64,000 bases of DNA from Streptomyces sp. WM6378 (GCF_001279695.1 NZ_LGDD01000070.1:57452-121451); one strand, 5' to 3'. Positions 42,571 through 52,149 are shown, counted from the first letter of the stretch. The notes: a model not told the origin generated them from the letters alone. Program-made: numbers and translations.

Positions 42571-43106
42571 GCGCGACCCCTGTCAACGGACCTGTCGTCG
42601 GCATCGTCATGGGCTCGGACTCCGACTGGCCGGTCATGGAGGCCGCCGCCAAGGCGCTTGACGAGTTCGAGATCCGGTACGAGGTCGACGTCGTCTCCGC
42701 GCACCGGATGCCGCACGAGATGATCGCGTACGGCGAGCACGCGGCGGACCGCGGCCTGAAGGCGATCATCGCGGGCGCGGGCGGCGCCGCCCACCTGCCC
42801 GGCATGCTGGCCTCGGTCACCCCGCTGCCGGTCATCGGCGTCCCGGTCCCGCTCAAGTACCTCGACGGCATGGACTCGCTGCTCTCCATCGTGCAGATGC
42901 CGGCCGGGGTGCCGGTCGCCACCGTCTCGGTCGGCGGGGCGCGCAACGCGGGCCTGCTCGCGGCGCGCATCCTGGCCACGCACGACGCCGAACTCCTCGC
43001 CCGCATGCGGGAGTTCCAGCAGGAGCTCAACGACCAGGCCACCGAGAAGGGCAAGCGGCTGCGGGCGAAGGTCGAGGGTTCGGGCGCCTTCGGATTCGGA
43101 AAGTGA
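42567..43106 (+). CDS. purE: N5-carboxyaminoimidazole ribonucleotide mutase
   Basis: Converts N5-CAIR to CAIR, the step after PurK. The 179-residue class I PurE has [10 protein letters not shown] near residue 16, SAHRMP with the catalytic His near 46, and [12 protein letters not shown] near 75. ATG 42567 overlaps the purK stop, and its own stop overlaps the GTG of the dipeptidase gene, so three genes are chained by overlaps. Confidence 0.97.
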   Translation: MSATPVNGPVVGIVMGSDSDWPVMEAAAKALDEFEIRYEVDVVSAHRMPHEMIAYGEHAADRGLKAIIAGAGGAAHLPGMLASVTPLPVIGVPVPLKYLDGMDSLLSIVQMPAGVPVATVSVGGARNAGLLAARILATHDAELLARMREFQQELNDQATEKGKRLRAKVEGSGAFGFGK

Positions 43107-44296
43107 GTCCCATGACCTTCCTCGAAGAAGCCAGGACTCTCCTCGCCGCCCACCCCGTCGTCGACGGCCACAACGACCTGCCGTGGGCACTGCGTGCCAA
43201 GGCCCGTTACGACCTCGACCGCTGCGACCTCGCGACCGACCTGACCGGCCGCACCCACACCGACCTCGCCCGGCTGCGGGCGGGCGGGGTCGGCGCGCAG
43301 TTCTGGTCCGTGTACGTCCGTACCGACCTGGCGGGCGACGAGGCGGTCAGCGCGACCCTGGAGCAGATCGACTGCGTCGACCAGATGCTGGCGCGCTACC
43401 CCGGCGACCTGGCGCCCGCGCTCACTGCGGACGACATGGAGACGGCCCGCACCGAGGGCCGCATCGCCTCGCTGAAGGGCGCCGAGGGCGGCCACTCGAT
43501 CAACAACTCCCTCGCCACACTGCGGGCGTTGTACGCGCTGGGCGTCCGCTACATGACCCTGACCCACAACGACAACCTGCCGTGGGCGGACTCGGCGACG
43601 GACGAGCCGGGGGTGGGGGGCCTTTCGCCGTTCGGCCACGAGGTCGTACGCGAGATGAACCGCACGGGCATGCTGGTGGACCTGTCGCACGTGGCGGCGA
43701 CGACGATGCGGGACGCGCTGTCGACGTCCGTCGCCCCCGTGATCTTCTCCCACTCCTCGGCGCGGGCGATCTGCGACCACCCGCGCAACATCCCGGACGA
43801 CGTGCTGGCCCAGCTGCCGGCCAACGGCGGGGTGGCCATGGCCACGTTCGTCCCGAAGTTCATCCTGCCGGCGGCGGTGGCCTGGACCCAGGCGGCCGAC
43901 GAGAACCTGCGCGCGCACGGGCACCACCACCTGGACACCTCGCCCGAGGCCATGAAGCTCCACGAGGCGTTCGAGGCGGCCAACCCCCGGCCCATCGCGA
44001 CGGCCGCGACGGTGGCGGACCACCTGGACCACATGCGGGAGGTGGCGGGCGTGGACCACATCGGCATCGGCGGCGACTTCGACGGCACGGCGTTCACCCC
44101 GTCCGGCCTGGACGACGTCTCGGGCTACCCGAACCTGGTGGCCGAGCTGCTGTCCCGAGGCTGGTCCTCGACGGACTTGGCGAAGCTGACGTGGTCGAAC
44201 GCGGTGCGGGTGCTGCGCGACGCGGAGTCCGTTTCCAGGGAGCTGCGCGCTCAGCGGGGTCCGTCGAACGCGGTGCTGGCAGACCTGGACGCGTAA
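43103..44296 (+). CDS. Membrane dipeptidase (renal dipeptidase family, M19)
   Basis: A 397-residue zinc dipeptidase of family M19. All six metal ligands expected from the renal enzyme are present: DGHNDLP (His and Asp), KGAEGGH (bridging Glu), [18 protein letters not shown] and IGGDFDG. No signal peptide is visible, so it is probably cytoplasmic despite the family name. GTG 43103 overlaps the purE stop; ATG 43112 is an alternative. A tandem paralogue that has lost the ligands follows after a repeat mosaic. Likely role: cleaving dipeptides, possibly with D-residues. Confidence 0.94.
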   Translation: MSPMTFLEEARTLLAAHPVVDGHNDLPWALRAKARYDLDRCDLATDLTGRTHTDLARLRAGGVGAQFWSVYVRTDLAGDEAVSATLEQIDCVDQMLARYPGDLAPALTADDMETARTEGRIASLKGAEGGHSINNSLATLRALYALGVRYMTLTHNDNLPWADSATDEPGVGGLSPFGHEVVREMNRTGMLVDLSHVAATTMRDALSTSVAPVIFSHSSARAICDHPRNIPDDVLAQLPANGGVAMATFVPKFILPAAVAWTQAADENLRAHGHHHLDTSPEAMKLHEAFEAANPRPIATAATVADHLDHMREVAGVDHIGIGGDFDGTAFTPSGLDDVSGYPNLVAELLSRGWSSTDLAKLTWSNAVRVLRDAESVSRELRAQRGPSNAVLADLDA

Positions 44297-44640
44297 CCCG
44301 GGGTGCCTCCGGGGGCGCTGCCCCCGGGCCCCCGCTCCTCCAAAGCCGGAGGGGCTGAGTACGTCGCTGATCGGCTGCGGACCGTGGACGGCGGGTCGCG
44401 CAGTTCCCCGCGCCCCTGGCAGCATGCGGTACGGGCAACCCCAGCCCGTCATGGGGTCCCCCCTGGCCCTTAAGACCTTGGGGGAGTTTGAGGACGAGCG
44501 CCCTCAAGGCGCGAACGGGGTCTGGGGCGGAGCCCCAGGAAACCGGCTTCCCACCTCTTCCTCACCCCCGGCGGGTTTAGGGAAGGGGTGGGGTGGGGGC
44601 CTCCCGGGATCTGGGGCGGAGCCCCAGTAGCTGCCCCGGG
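44297..44640. repeat. Mosaic intergenic repeat locus 4 (between the two M19 genes)
   Basis: Holds the inverted TCGCGCAGTTCCCCGCGCCCC module (44396-44416), the GGGGGAGTTTGAGGACGAGC module (near 44480), the perfect hairpin CTGGGGCGGAGCCCCAG twice (44522-44538 and 44611-44627), and between them GGCGGGTTTAGGGAAGGGGTGGGG. Order and orientation equal locus 2. About 100 further bases (44641-44742) before the next start show no gene. Confidence 0.85.
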
Positions 44641-44742
44641 GTCGGGCAGGGGCCCCGAATGGCCCACCCGCCGTGACCCCGCCGCCCCCGCGTGCCACCG
44701 TGGCCGTACCTGCCGCCACAGCCGACACGCCGGGAGCCCGTC

Positions 44743-45870
44743 ATGGCAGACCTGCAGGACGCCCCCGAGGACACCTCGGCGGCCGGCGAGCTCGATCCGT
44801 CGATCCCCGCACCCCCCGACGCCCCACCCGTACCGGAATACAGCGCCGACAGCCTGGCCCGGGCCCGGGACCTGCTCGCCGCGCACCCCGTGGCCGACGG
44901 GCACAACACCCTGGCGAAGGCCCTCGGGCAGATCCCCTGGCACGATCTGGAGGTCGGCGAGAACGGGCTGGACACGGACATCCCGCGGCTGCGGGCCGGC
45001 GGGGTAGGCGCGCAGTTCTGGGCACTGACCGCGGACGCCGACTGCCCGGACCCCGCCGGGGTCACCCTGGAACGGCTGGACCGGATCCGCTCGCTGATCG
45101 CCTCGTACCCGGAGTGGCTGCGGCTCGCCCTGACCGGCGGGGACCTCGCGGACGCCCGCAACTGCGGCCGCATCGCCTCGTTCCTCGGCCCCGTGACCGC
45201 GCACGCGCTCGGCGACTCGCTGGGCACGCTGCGGGCGTACCACGTCCTCGGTGTGCGGATCCTCGCGCTGGGCCCGGGCACCCGCTGGACCGAGCCGGGG
45301 CTCACCCGCTTCGGCCTGGAAGTGGTGCGCGAGGCGAACCGGCTCGGGATGCTGCTCGACCTCTCGGGCGCGGCCCCGGGCACCTGGCGCCGCACCATCG
45401 ACAACTCCAGGGCCCCGGCGCTGCTCTCGCGCTCGGCGGCGGCCTCCCTCACCAAGCACCCGCTGAACGCCTCCGACGAGCTGCTCGCCGAGCTCGGCGC
45501 GAGCGGCGGGGTCTGCCTGGTCAGCTTCGCCCCCGAGCAGATCGAGCAGGGCGGTCAGGCCGTCTCCGTACGCGATGTGGCCGATCACATCGAGCGGGTG
45601 CGGGATGTGGCCGGGCCCACCCACGTGGGCCTCGCGGGGACGTACGGGCTGGTCAGGGGTGCCCCGCGCGCCGCCGGTCTCGAAGACGCCTCCTGCTATC
45701 CGACGCTGATCGCCGAGCTCCTCGGCCGGGGCTGGACCGATCCCGAAATCGCGGCGCTGACCTGGGAGAACTTCGCCCGGGTCGTCCGCGACGTGGAGTT
45801 CACTGCCCGCGCCACGGCACCGCGCAGGACCCCGTCGAAGGCCACCATCGAGGACCTCGACGGGCCCTGA
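44743..45870 (+). CDS. Catalytically degenerate M19 dipeptidase paralogue (pseudoenzyme)
   Basis: A 375-residue protein clearly homologous to the adjacent dipeptidase (shared [40 protein letters not shown]) but with the zinc site destroyed. DGHND is DGHNT, the bridging Glu of GAEGGH is Val, DLSH is DLSG, FSHSS is LSRSA, and GGDFDG is AGTYGL: five of six ligands are lost, and a loop equivalent to [11 protein letters not shown] is shortened. The reading frame is intact and codon use normal, so it is a maintained non-enzyme rather than a decaying gene. ATG 44743 has GGGAG six bases upstream. Possible binding or regulatory subunit of the active enzyme. Confidence 0.9.
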   Translation: MADLQDAPEDTSAAGELDPSIPAPPDAPPVPEYSADSLARARDLLAAHPVADGHNTLAKALGQIPWHDLEVGENGLDTDIPRLRAGGVGAQFWALTADADCPDPAGVTLERLDRIRSLIASYPEWLRLALTGGDLADARNCGRIASFLGPVTAHALGDSLGTLRAYHVLGVRILALGPGTRWTEPGLTRFGLEVVREANRLGMLLDLSGAAPGTWRRTIDNSRAPALLSRSAAASLTKHPLNASDELLAELGASGGVCLVSFAPEQIEQGGQAVSVRDVADHIERVRDVAGPTHVGLAGTYGLVRGAPRAAGLEDASCYPTLIAELLGRGWTDPEIAALTWENFARVVRDVEFTARATAPRRTPSKATIEDLDGP

Positions 45871-45894
45871 ACGGGGCTTTGGCCGCGGGGTGCG

Positions 45895-47220
45895 TCAGGC
45901 GCGCGGGCGCCCCATCGCGCGGTACGTCCAGCCCGCCTCGCGCCACTTGACCGGGTCCAGCGCGTTGCGCCCGTCCAGGATGATCCGGCCGGCGGTCGCC
46001 TTCGCGAGCTCGGCCGGGTCGAGGTCGCGGAACTCGCGCCACTCGGTCAGGTGCAGCACGACGTCGGCGCCCCGCACCGCGTCGTACGCCGAGTCGGCGT
46101 AGCCGAGCGTGGGGAAGAGACGGCGGGCGTTGGCCATGCCCTTCGGGTCGTACACCGTGACCTGGCCGCCCTGGAGGTGGATCTGCCCGGCGACGTTCAG
46201 CGCGGGGGAGTCGCGCACGTCGTCGGAGTCGGGCTTGAAGGTGGCGCCGAGGACGGCGACCCGCTTGCCGAGGAAGGTCTCGCCGCCCACCGCCTCGCGG
46301 GCCAGCTCCACCATGTGGCCGCGCCGGCGCATGTTGACCGAGTCGACCTCGCGCAGGAAGGTCAGCGCCTGGTCGGCGCCGAGCTCGCCGGCCCGCGCCA
46401 TGAACGCCCGGATGTCCTTGGGCAGGCAGCCGCCGCCGAAGCCGATGCCGGCCCGCAGGAACTTCTTCCCGATCCGCTCGTCGTGGCCGATGGCCTCGGC
46501 CAGCTTCACCACGTCGCCGTCGGCGGCCTCGCACACCTCGGCCATGGCGTTGATGAACGAGATCTTCGTGGCGAGGAAGGAGTTCGCCGCGGTCTTGACC
46601 AGCTCGGCGGTCGGGAAGTCGGTCACGACGAACGGCGAGCCCTCGCCGACCGGGGTCGCGTACACCTCGCGGAGCAGCTTCTCGGCGCGCTCGCTCTCCA
46701 CGCCGACCACGATCCGGTCCGGGTGCAGGGTGTCGTCGACGGCGAAGCCCTCGCGCAGGAACTCCGGGTTCCACGCCAGCTCCACGCCCTCGGGCAGCGC
46801 GGCCGCGAGCCGGGCCGCCGAGCCGACCGGCACCGTCGACTTGCCCACGACGAGGGCGCCGTCCCGCAGGTGCGGGGCGAGCGAGCCGAAGGCGGAGTCG
46901 ACGAAGCTCATGTCACAGGCGTACTCGCCGTGCTTCTGCGGGGTGTTCACGCAGACGAAGTGCACATCGCCGAACGCCCCGACCTCCTCCCAGGAGGTGG
47001 TGAAGCGCAGCCGCCCGGTCGCGCCCTCGATGCCCGCGACGTGCTTGCGGAGCAGCTCCTCCAGACCGGGCTCGTACATCGGCACGCGTCCCTGGCCCAG
47101 CATCTCGATCTTCTCGGGGACCACGTCCAGGCCGAGCACCTCGAACCCCAGCTCCGCCATGGCCGCGGCATGGGTGGCTCCGAGGTATCCGGTGCCGATC
47201 ACAGTGATCTTGAGGGCCAT
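45895..47220 (-). CDS. UDP-glucose/GDP-mannose dehydrogenase family protein
   Basis: A 441-residue NAD-dependent enzyme that oxidises a UDP-sugar to the uronic acid, most likely UDP-glucose to UDP-glucuronate. The Rossmann motif ITVIGTGYLGATHAA starts at residue 4, VNTPQ and STVPVG follow, the catalytic Cys is in FGGGCLPKDIRA near 260, and GATFKPDSDDVRDSPAL near 325 starts the C-terminal UDP-binding domain. ATG 47220 has CAGGAG six bases upstream. It probably feeds a uronic-acid polysaccharide or teichuronic-type glycan made by the neighbouring envelope genes. Confidence 0.94.
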   Translation of the reverse strand: MALKITVIGTGYLGATHAAAMAELGFEVLGLDVVPEKIEMLGQGRVPMYEPGLEELLRKHVAGIEGATGRLRFTTSWEEVGAFGDVHFVCVNTPQKHGEYACDMSFVDSAFGSLAPHLRDGALVVGKSTVPVGSAARLAAALPEGVELAWNPEFLREGFAVDDTLHPDRIVVGVESERAEKLLREVYATPVGEGSPFVVTDFPTAELVKTAANSFLATKISFINAMAEVCEAADGDVVKLAEAIGHDERIGKKFLRAGIGFGGGCLPKDIRAFMARAGELGADQALTFLREVDSVNMRRRGHMVELAREAVGGETFLGKRVAVLGATFKPDSDDVRDSPALNVAGQIHLQGGQVTVYDPKGMANARRLFPTLGYADSAYDAVRGADVVLHLTEWREFRDLDPAELAKATAGRIILDGRNALDPVKWREAGWTYRAMGRPRA

Positions 47221-47412
47221 GCGGTGCTCCTGGAAGTGCGGGCTCGGGAGGCGGGCAGCGTACGGGCGACGAACGCGCTGACCGAGCATAGTCGGGCCCT
47301 GGGCGGGCCCCCTTTTCGGGCTGTCGCCAAGCTCACGTATGCCTACGGCGGCACAGCCCCCTAAAATTAGGTTACTTAACGGTAGTTAGCGTCCCTTGGG
47401 GAGTGAGAGACC

Positions 47413-48579
47413 TTGGCCGGAACGGCTGGCAACTCGGAGTTCGACCTGTACCGCCCGTCCGAGGAGCACGACATGCTCCGCGACGCCATCCGCTCGCTCT
47501 CCGAGGCCAAGATCGGTCCGTTCGCGGCCGAGGTCGACGAGCAGGCCCGCTTCCCCCGGGAGGCGCTCGACGCGCTCGTCGCCAACGACCTGCACGCCGT
47601 GCACGTGCCGGAGGAGTACGGCGGCGCAGGCGCCGACGCGCTCGCGACCGTCATCGTGATCGAAGAGGTCGCGCGCGTCTGCGCCTCCTCCTCCCTCATC
47701 CCGGCCGTGAACAAGCTCGGCTCGCTCCCGGTGATCCTCTCCGGCTCCGAGGAGCTGAAGAAGAAGTACCTGGGCCCGCTGGCCAAGGGCGAGGGCATGT
47801 TCTCGTACTGCCTCTCCGAGCCGGACGCGGGCTCGGACGCGGCCGGCATGAAGACGAAGGCCGTCCGCGACGGGGACTTCTGGGTCCTCAACGGCGTGAA
47901 GCGCTGGATCACCAACGCCGGTGAGAGCGAGTACTACACGGTCATGGCCGTGACCGACCCCGAGAAGCGCTCGAAGGGCATCAGCGCCTTCGTCGTCGAG
48001 AAGTCGGACGAAGGCGTCTCCTTCGGCGCCCCCGAGAAGAAGCTCGGCATCAAGGGCTCGCCGACCCGCGAGGTCTACCTCGACAACGTCCGCATCCCCG
48101 CCGACCGCATGATCGGCGAGGAGGGCACGGGCTTCGCGACCGCCATGAAGACCCTGGACCACACCCGCATCACCATCGCGGCCCAGGCCCTCGGCATCGC
48201 GCAGGGCGCCCTCGACTACGCCAAGGGCTACGTCCAGGAGCGCAAGCAGTTCGGCAAGGCCATCGCCGACTTCCAGGGCATCCAGTTCATGCTGGCCGAC
48301 ATGGCCATGAAGCTGGAGGCCGCCCGCCAGCTCACCTACGCGGCCGCCGCCAAGTCCGAGCGCCTCGACTCCGACCTGACGTTCTTCGGCGCCGCCGCCA
48401 AGTGCTTCGCCTCCGACGTCGCCATGGAGATCACCACCGACGCCGTCCAGCTCCTCGGCGGCTACGGCTACACCCGCGACTACCCGGTCGAGCGCATGAT
48501 GCGCGACGCCAAGATCACGCAGATCTATGAAGGCACGAATCAGGTCCAGCGCATCGTCATGTCCCGCAACTTGCCGTAG
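47413..48579 (+). CDS. Acyl-CoA dehydrogenase
   Basis: A 388-residue FAD enzyme for the first step of acyl-CoA beta-oxidation. YCLSEPDAGSDAAGMKT and WITNAG (FAD and substrate region) lie near 130-170, RKQFGKAIADFQ near 280, and the catalytic Glu is in IYEGTNQVQR near 373, the position used by short/medium-chain enzymes. TTG 47413 is taken as start after GAGTGAGAG; no better codon exists upstream. The promoter region (47360-47400) is A/T-rich and includes TAAC-GGTA-GTTA, a small palindrome that may be an operator. Confidence 0.94.
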   Translation: MAGTAGNSEFDLYRPSEEHDMLRDAIRSLSEAKIGPFAAEVDEQARFPREALDALVANDLHAVHVPEEYGGAGADALATVIVIEEVARVCASSSLIPAVNKLGSLPVILSGSEELKKKYLGPLAKGEGMFSYCLSEPDAGSDAAGMKTKAVRDGDFWVLNGVKRWITNAGESEYYTVMAVTDPEKRSKGISAFVVEKSDEGVSFGAPEKKLGIKGSPTREVYLDNVRIPADRMIGEEGTGFATAMKTLDHTRITIAAQALGIAQGALDYAKGYVQERKQFGKAIADFQGIQFMLADMAMKLEAARQLTYAAAAKSERLDSDLTFFGAAAKCFASDVAMEITTDAVQLLGGYGYTRDYPVERMMRDAKITQIYEGTNQVQRIVMSRNLP

Positions 48580-48592
48580 CGGTACGGGAGTT

Positions 48593-48635
48593 GAGGAGGG
48601 CTCGCAGCCGTTGCGTACGGGTGCGGGCCCTCCTC
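48593..48635. terminator. Hairpin between acyl-CoA dehydrogenase and LAETG protein genes
   Basis: GAGGAGGGC and GCCCTCCTC form a perfect 9-base stem enclosing a loop that can fold further. It lies between convergent stops, so it may serve both genes. Confidence 0.6.
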
Positions 48636-48661
48636 CGCGCTGTGGCGTGCTGTGCTGTGCG

Positions 48662-49942
48662 TCAGTGCTGCGCGGCCTTGCGGCGGCGTACGAGCGCGAT
48701 CGCTCCGGCGCCGAGCACCACCGCGCCGCCGGACAGGGCGAGCTGCGGGAGTGCCGAGGAGGAGCCCGTCTCCGCGAGGGCGCCGCTCTTGGGGGCGGTG
48801 GCGGTGGCCGACAGCGGGGTCGCCGCGGCGCCGCCCTGGGGGCGGGGGGCCGTGGTCGGCTTCGACTCGCCGGTCTTCGTGGGCTTGGCGCCGACGGCCA
48901 GGACGTCGAACTCGTACCTGGCCTGGCTCGGCGTCCCGCCGCAGGTGCCGTCCGCGTTGCGGTAGTCGGCGGCCACGAACAGGTCGGCCCGGCCGACGGG
49001 CGTGGAGCCGTCGACCTTCAGGCGCAGCTTCACATCGGCGCTCTTGCCGGCCGCGAGGTTGGTCACGGGGCCCGCCTGGTTGAGCGGCAGGTCCTTCCAG
49101 CCGTTCGAGCCGGCGTCGGACCACTGGAGGTGCACCAGCTTGTCGATGTCCTTGCCGCCGCCCTTGCCGTTGACGTACGCGTAGACGAACGGCCACAGCC
49201 GGTCCAGCTGCTTGCCGGTCCCGTTGGTCACCCGTACCGAGAAGTCGGCGCTGGAACCCGCCGCGATCTGGGACGGGAAGCCGTTCAGGACCGCCGTGAG
49301 GGCCATGTCCTGCGAGCACTTGCCGCCCTGGCCGCCGGTGCCGCCCCCGCCGCCGGCCGCCTTCGCGTCGGCGAGCGCCTTGTCGGCGGCCTGCTTGTCG
49401 GCGAGTGCCTTGGCCTTGGCGCCCTTGGTGCGCTCCAGCTCGGCCTTCGCCGCGTTCTGCACCTGGTCGGCCGCCTTCTTGGCGGTGGCGAGCTTGCCGG
49501 CCGCGGTGGCGTTCGCCGTGTCCGCGGCCGTGACGGCCGCCTCGGCCTTGGCGACGCGCTGGGCCGCGAGGTCCTTGTCGACCGGGCCGGCGGTGGCGGG
49601 CAGCGCGTTCTGCCAGGTCTTCGCGTCGGTGAGCTCCTGGTCGGCGGCGGCCTTCACGCGGGCTGCCTCGTCGGCGTCCTTCTGGGCGTTCTTCAGCGCG
49701 ACCACGGCCGGCGCCGAGTCCAGGTCGTCGAGCGCCTTGCGGGCGCCGCTCTCGTCCGTGACGGCCTTGTCGTACGCCTTCTGGGCGTCGGCCGCCGCCT
49801 TTTCGAGCTCGGCGATCGTGGGCTTCTTCTCGGTATGTGCCGCGGGTTTTCCGTCGGCGAATGCCGGGGTCACGGAAAGCAGCAGGGCGGGGGTGGTGAC
49901 GGCGGCGGCGACGGCCGTCGCGAGAGTACGGCTTATCTTCAC
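48662..49942 (-). CDS. Coiled-coil LAETG surface protein
   Basis: A 426-residue secreted precursor. Signal peptide to about residue 30 (AFADG), then 170 residues of Ala/Lys/Glu-rich heptad-like sequence predicted to be a long coiled coil, a Gly linker, a two-Cys beta domain (about 203-345), a Pro/Thr spacer, then LAETG near 390, a hydrophobic helix and an RRRK tail. LAETG is the typical class E sortase signal of Streptomyces, so the protein is probably displayed on the wall with the coiled coil as a stalk. GTG 49942 has AAAGGG five bases upstream. Tandem repeats mark its leader. Confidence 0.87.
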   Translation of the reverse strand: MKISRTLATAVAAAVTTPALLLSVTPAFADGKPAAHTEKKPTIAELEKAAADAQKAYDKAVTDESGARKALDDLDSAPAVVALKNAQKDADEAARVKAAADQELTDAKTWQNALPATAGPVDKDLAAQRVAKAEAAVTAADTANATAAGKLATAKKAADQVQNAAKAELERTKGAKAKALADKQAADKALADAKAAGGGGGTGGQGGKCSQDMALTAVLNGFPSQIAAGSSADFSVRVTNGTGKQLDRLWPFVYAYVNGKGGGKDIDKLVHLQWSDAGSNGWKDLPLNQAGPVTNLAAGKSADVKLRLKVDGSTPVGRADLFVAADYRNADGTCGGTPSQARYEFDVLAVGAKPTKTGESKPTTAPRPQGGAAATPLSATATAPKSGALAETGSSSALPQLALSGGAVVLGAGAIALVRRRKAAQH

Positions 49943-49957
49943 TGGGGCCCTTTGTGA

Positions 49958-49991
49958 GTCCAAAAGAACGGTCCAAAAGAACGCAAAAGAA
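49958..49991. repeat. Tandem 13-bp A-rich repeats in the LAETG gene leader
   Basis: GTCCAAAAGAACG occurs twice head to tail (49958-49970 and 49971-49983), followed by a partial CAAAAGAA. The tract is strikingly A-rich for this genome and lies 16-49 bases before the GTG of the leftward LAETG protein gene. Confidence 0.7.
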
Positions 49992-50041
49992 ATAGGCCGT
50001 GATCGTAGGGCCGCAATGCGGTGCGGGGGAAGCGGAAAAAC

Positions 50042-50080
50042 GCCCGCCGCCGGGCGCCCGTCAGGCGCCCGGCGGCGGGC
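50042..50080 (-). terminator. Strong hairpin after LCP gene 1
   Basis: A perfect 17-base stem (50042-50058 with 50064-50080) with a CGTCA loop lies 94 bases after the stop of the leftward LCP gene. Confidence 0.8.
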
Positions 50081-50173
50081 AAATCACAGCAACTGGGGGC
50101 AGTTGCCCACGGTTGCTGTGGTTTCTCTGTGACTCATGTCATGCGGCACCGGCCAACGCCCGCGCCCCGGCGG

Positions 50174-51493
50174 CTACTTGACGGTGACCGTCTCGTCGTT
50201 CTTCAGCTCGTTCACCAGCTGCGTGACCTTCGGCTTGTCCCACAGGAGCGAGGTCTGCGGACCGTCGCCCGCGACCGGCATGTTCATCGAGATGCCGTTG
50301 CCGCCGGTGATGCCCTTCATCGCCCAGAACATGGAGCCCAGGTCGAACAGGCTCATGTCCTTGTCGACGATCAGGGTGTCCAGGCCCGCGCCCATCACCG
50401 GGTACAGCTTGAACGGGTTGAGGATCGTGGTCGGCGTCGCCGTCTGGCTGGCCAGGGCGGACAGGAACTTCTGCTGGTTCTTCGTGCGCTCCAGGTCGCC
50501 GGCCGCGTAACCGTGCCGGTTGCGGACGAACGCCAGGGCCTGCTGTCCGTCGAGGGTCTGCTTGCCCTTCTTGAAGTCCGCGCCGGAGTCCTTGTCCTTG
50601 ATGTCCTGCGGAATATCGAGTTCCACGCCGCCGACCGCGTCCACGATGTTCGCGAATCCCGCGAAGCCGATCTCCGCGTAATGGTCGATGTGCAGTCCGG
50701 TATTCGCCTCGACGGTACGCACGAGCAGCTCGGGGCCGTCGATGGAGAACGCCGCGTTCAGCTTGTCCTTGCCCTTGGACGGGAACGACTTTCCGGAGTC
50801 GGAGCCCTTGAAGCTGGGGATCGTCACCCAGGAGTCGCGGGGCAGCGAGACCATCGTGTTCCCGTTGTCGCCGACGTGCAGCAGGATCATCGAGTCGGTC
50901 CGCTTGCCCTCGGCCGAGCCGGTGTGCAGCTTCTTCTTCTCCGCGTCGGACATGCCGTCGCGGGAGTCGGAGCCGACGATCAGGTAATTGGTGCCCTTGC
51001 CCTCGGCGGGCCGGTCGATGACCTTGGACAGGTCGACCTCGCGGCGCACCTTGCCGTCCGCCCAGAAGTACGTGGCGACCGAGGTGACCAGGAGCACGAC
51101 GACCAGGGACAGCACCCCGATGGTGATCCTCTTGCGCCAGTTCGGCGCCGCCCCGGGCCTGCGCCCGCCGCCCCGGCGCGGGCCCTCGGGGCCGCCGGGC
51201 CCGGCCGGACCCCGGCCCGCCGGGCTGCCGTAGACATGGCCCTCGCTGTACCCGCTGTCGTAGGAGCCCTGCCCGGGCACCGTGCCCTGGCCGTACTGCG
51301 GCTGCCCGTAGCCGTCGTCGTACCCGGGCTGCTGCTGCGGGACGGGACGCTGCGGGGGAGGGACGGGGGCGGGCCGCTGGACGTGCCGCATCCGGCGCGC
51401 GCCCTCGGGCCGCGCGGCGGAGCTGCCGCGGCCGTAGGCGTCCTCGCCGTTACCGCGGGCGTTGCCATTGCGGGCGTCGGGCCATTCGTTCAT
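50174..51493 (-). CDS. LytR-CpsA-Psr (LCP) glycopolymer ligase, cysteine-free type
   Basis: A 439-residue membrane protein that transfers undecaprenyl-linked glycopolymers to peptidoglycan. A 115-residue Pro/Gln/Gly-rich cytosolic N-terminus precedes one TM segment (about 117-138), then the LCP domain: YLIVGSDSRDG, TDSMILLHV, VSLPRDSWV, the VDAVGGVELDI segment and ALAFVRNRHGYAAGDLERTKNQQ. It lacks the C-terminal LytR_C domain and all cysteines seen in the four other LCP proteins here. ATG 51493 is the only sensible start; longer frames run into the thioesterase gene on the other strand. Confidence 0.92.
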   Translation of the reverse strand: MNEWPDARNGNARGNGEDAYGRGSSAARPEGARRMRHVQRPAPVPPPQRPVPQQQPGYDDGYGQPQYGQGTVPGQGSYDSGYSEGHVYGSPAGRGPAGPGGPEGPRRGGGRRPGAAPNWRKRITIGVLSLVVVLLVTSVATYFWADGKVRREVDLSKVIDRPAEGKGTNYLIVGSDSRDGMSDAEKKKLHTGSAEGKRTDSMILLHVGDNGNTMVSLPRDSWVTIPSFKGSDSGKSFPSKGKDKLNAAFSIDGPELLVRTVEANTGLHIDHYAEIGFAGFANIVDAVGGVELDIPQDIKDKDSGADFKKGKQTLDGQQALAFVRNRHGYAAGDLERTKNQQKFLSALASQTATPTTILNPFKLYPVMGAGLDTLIVDKDMSLFDLGSMFWAMKGITGGNGISMNMPVAGDGPQTSLLWDKPKVTQLVNELKNDETVTVK

Positions 51494-51610
51494 GCCGACC
51501 AGCATGCACGGCGGCCCCGGGCCGCTGACAGGGCAGGGGGGAATTCGGGGCAGGGCTGTTGCAAGGCTGATGCAAAGAGCTTCGGCGCGCCGCCGCCTAA
51601 AGTGGAACGC

Positions 51611-52135
51611 ATGACTGATCTTCCGGGCAAGCCGACCTCGGCCTCCCGAACCACCCTGAGCCACATCATGACGACCCACGACACCAACCTCCTCGGCACG
51701 GTGCACGGCGGCGTGATCATGAAGCTGGTGGACGACGCCGCGGGCGCGGTGGCCGGACGCCACTCGGGCGGCCCGGCCGTCACCGCCTCCATGGACGAGA
51801 TGGTGTTCTTGATGCCGGTCAGGGTCGGCGACCTGGTGCATGTGAAGGCGCAGGTCAACTGGACGGGCCGGTCCTCGATGGAGGTCGGCGTACGGGTCCT
51901 CGCCGAGCGCTGGAACGAGTCGACGCCGGCCCAGCAGGTGGGCTCCGCCTACCTCGTCTTCGCGGCGGTCGACGCCGACGGCAAGCCCCGCCCGGTGCCC
52001 CCGGTGGTCCCCGAGACCGAGCGCGACGAGCGCCGCTACCAGGAGGCCCAGATCCGCCGCACCCACCGGCTCGCGCGGCGCCGCGCGATCATGGAGCTCC
52101 GGGAGAAGAGGGCGGCGGAGGGCCTGGACGACTAG
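51611..52135 (+). CDS. Hotdog-fold acyl-CoA thioesterase
   Basis: A 174-residue thioesterase of the YciA/BACH type. THDTNLLGTVHGGVIMKLVDDAAG (residues 22-45) has the Asn and Asp of the active site; VGDLVHVKAQVNWTGRSSMEVGV follows, typical of the hotdog sheet. A charged helical C-terminus ends the protein. It cleaves acyl-CoA to free acid and CoA in the cytosol. ATG 51611 has only a weak ribosome site (AGTGGA). It lies between two LCP genes on the other strand and is not obviously part of their function. Confidence 0.93.
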   Translation: MTDLPGKPTSASRTTLSHIMTTHDTNLLGTVHGGVIMKLVDDAAGAVAGRHSGGPAVTASMDEMVFLMPVRVGDLVHVKAQVNWTGRSSMEVGVRVLAERWNESTPAQQVGSAYLVFAAVDADGKPRPVPPVVPETERDERRYQEAQIRRTHRLARRRAIMELREKRAAEGLDD

Positions 52136-52149
52136 CCCCCATCAGGGGC

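Noticed and set aside
47290..47320. GGGCCC-TGGGC-GGGCCC followed by TTTT as a terminator
   Set aside because: No gene ends there; it lies in the divergent gap between UDP-glucose dehydrogenase and acyl-CoA dehydrogenase.
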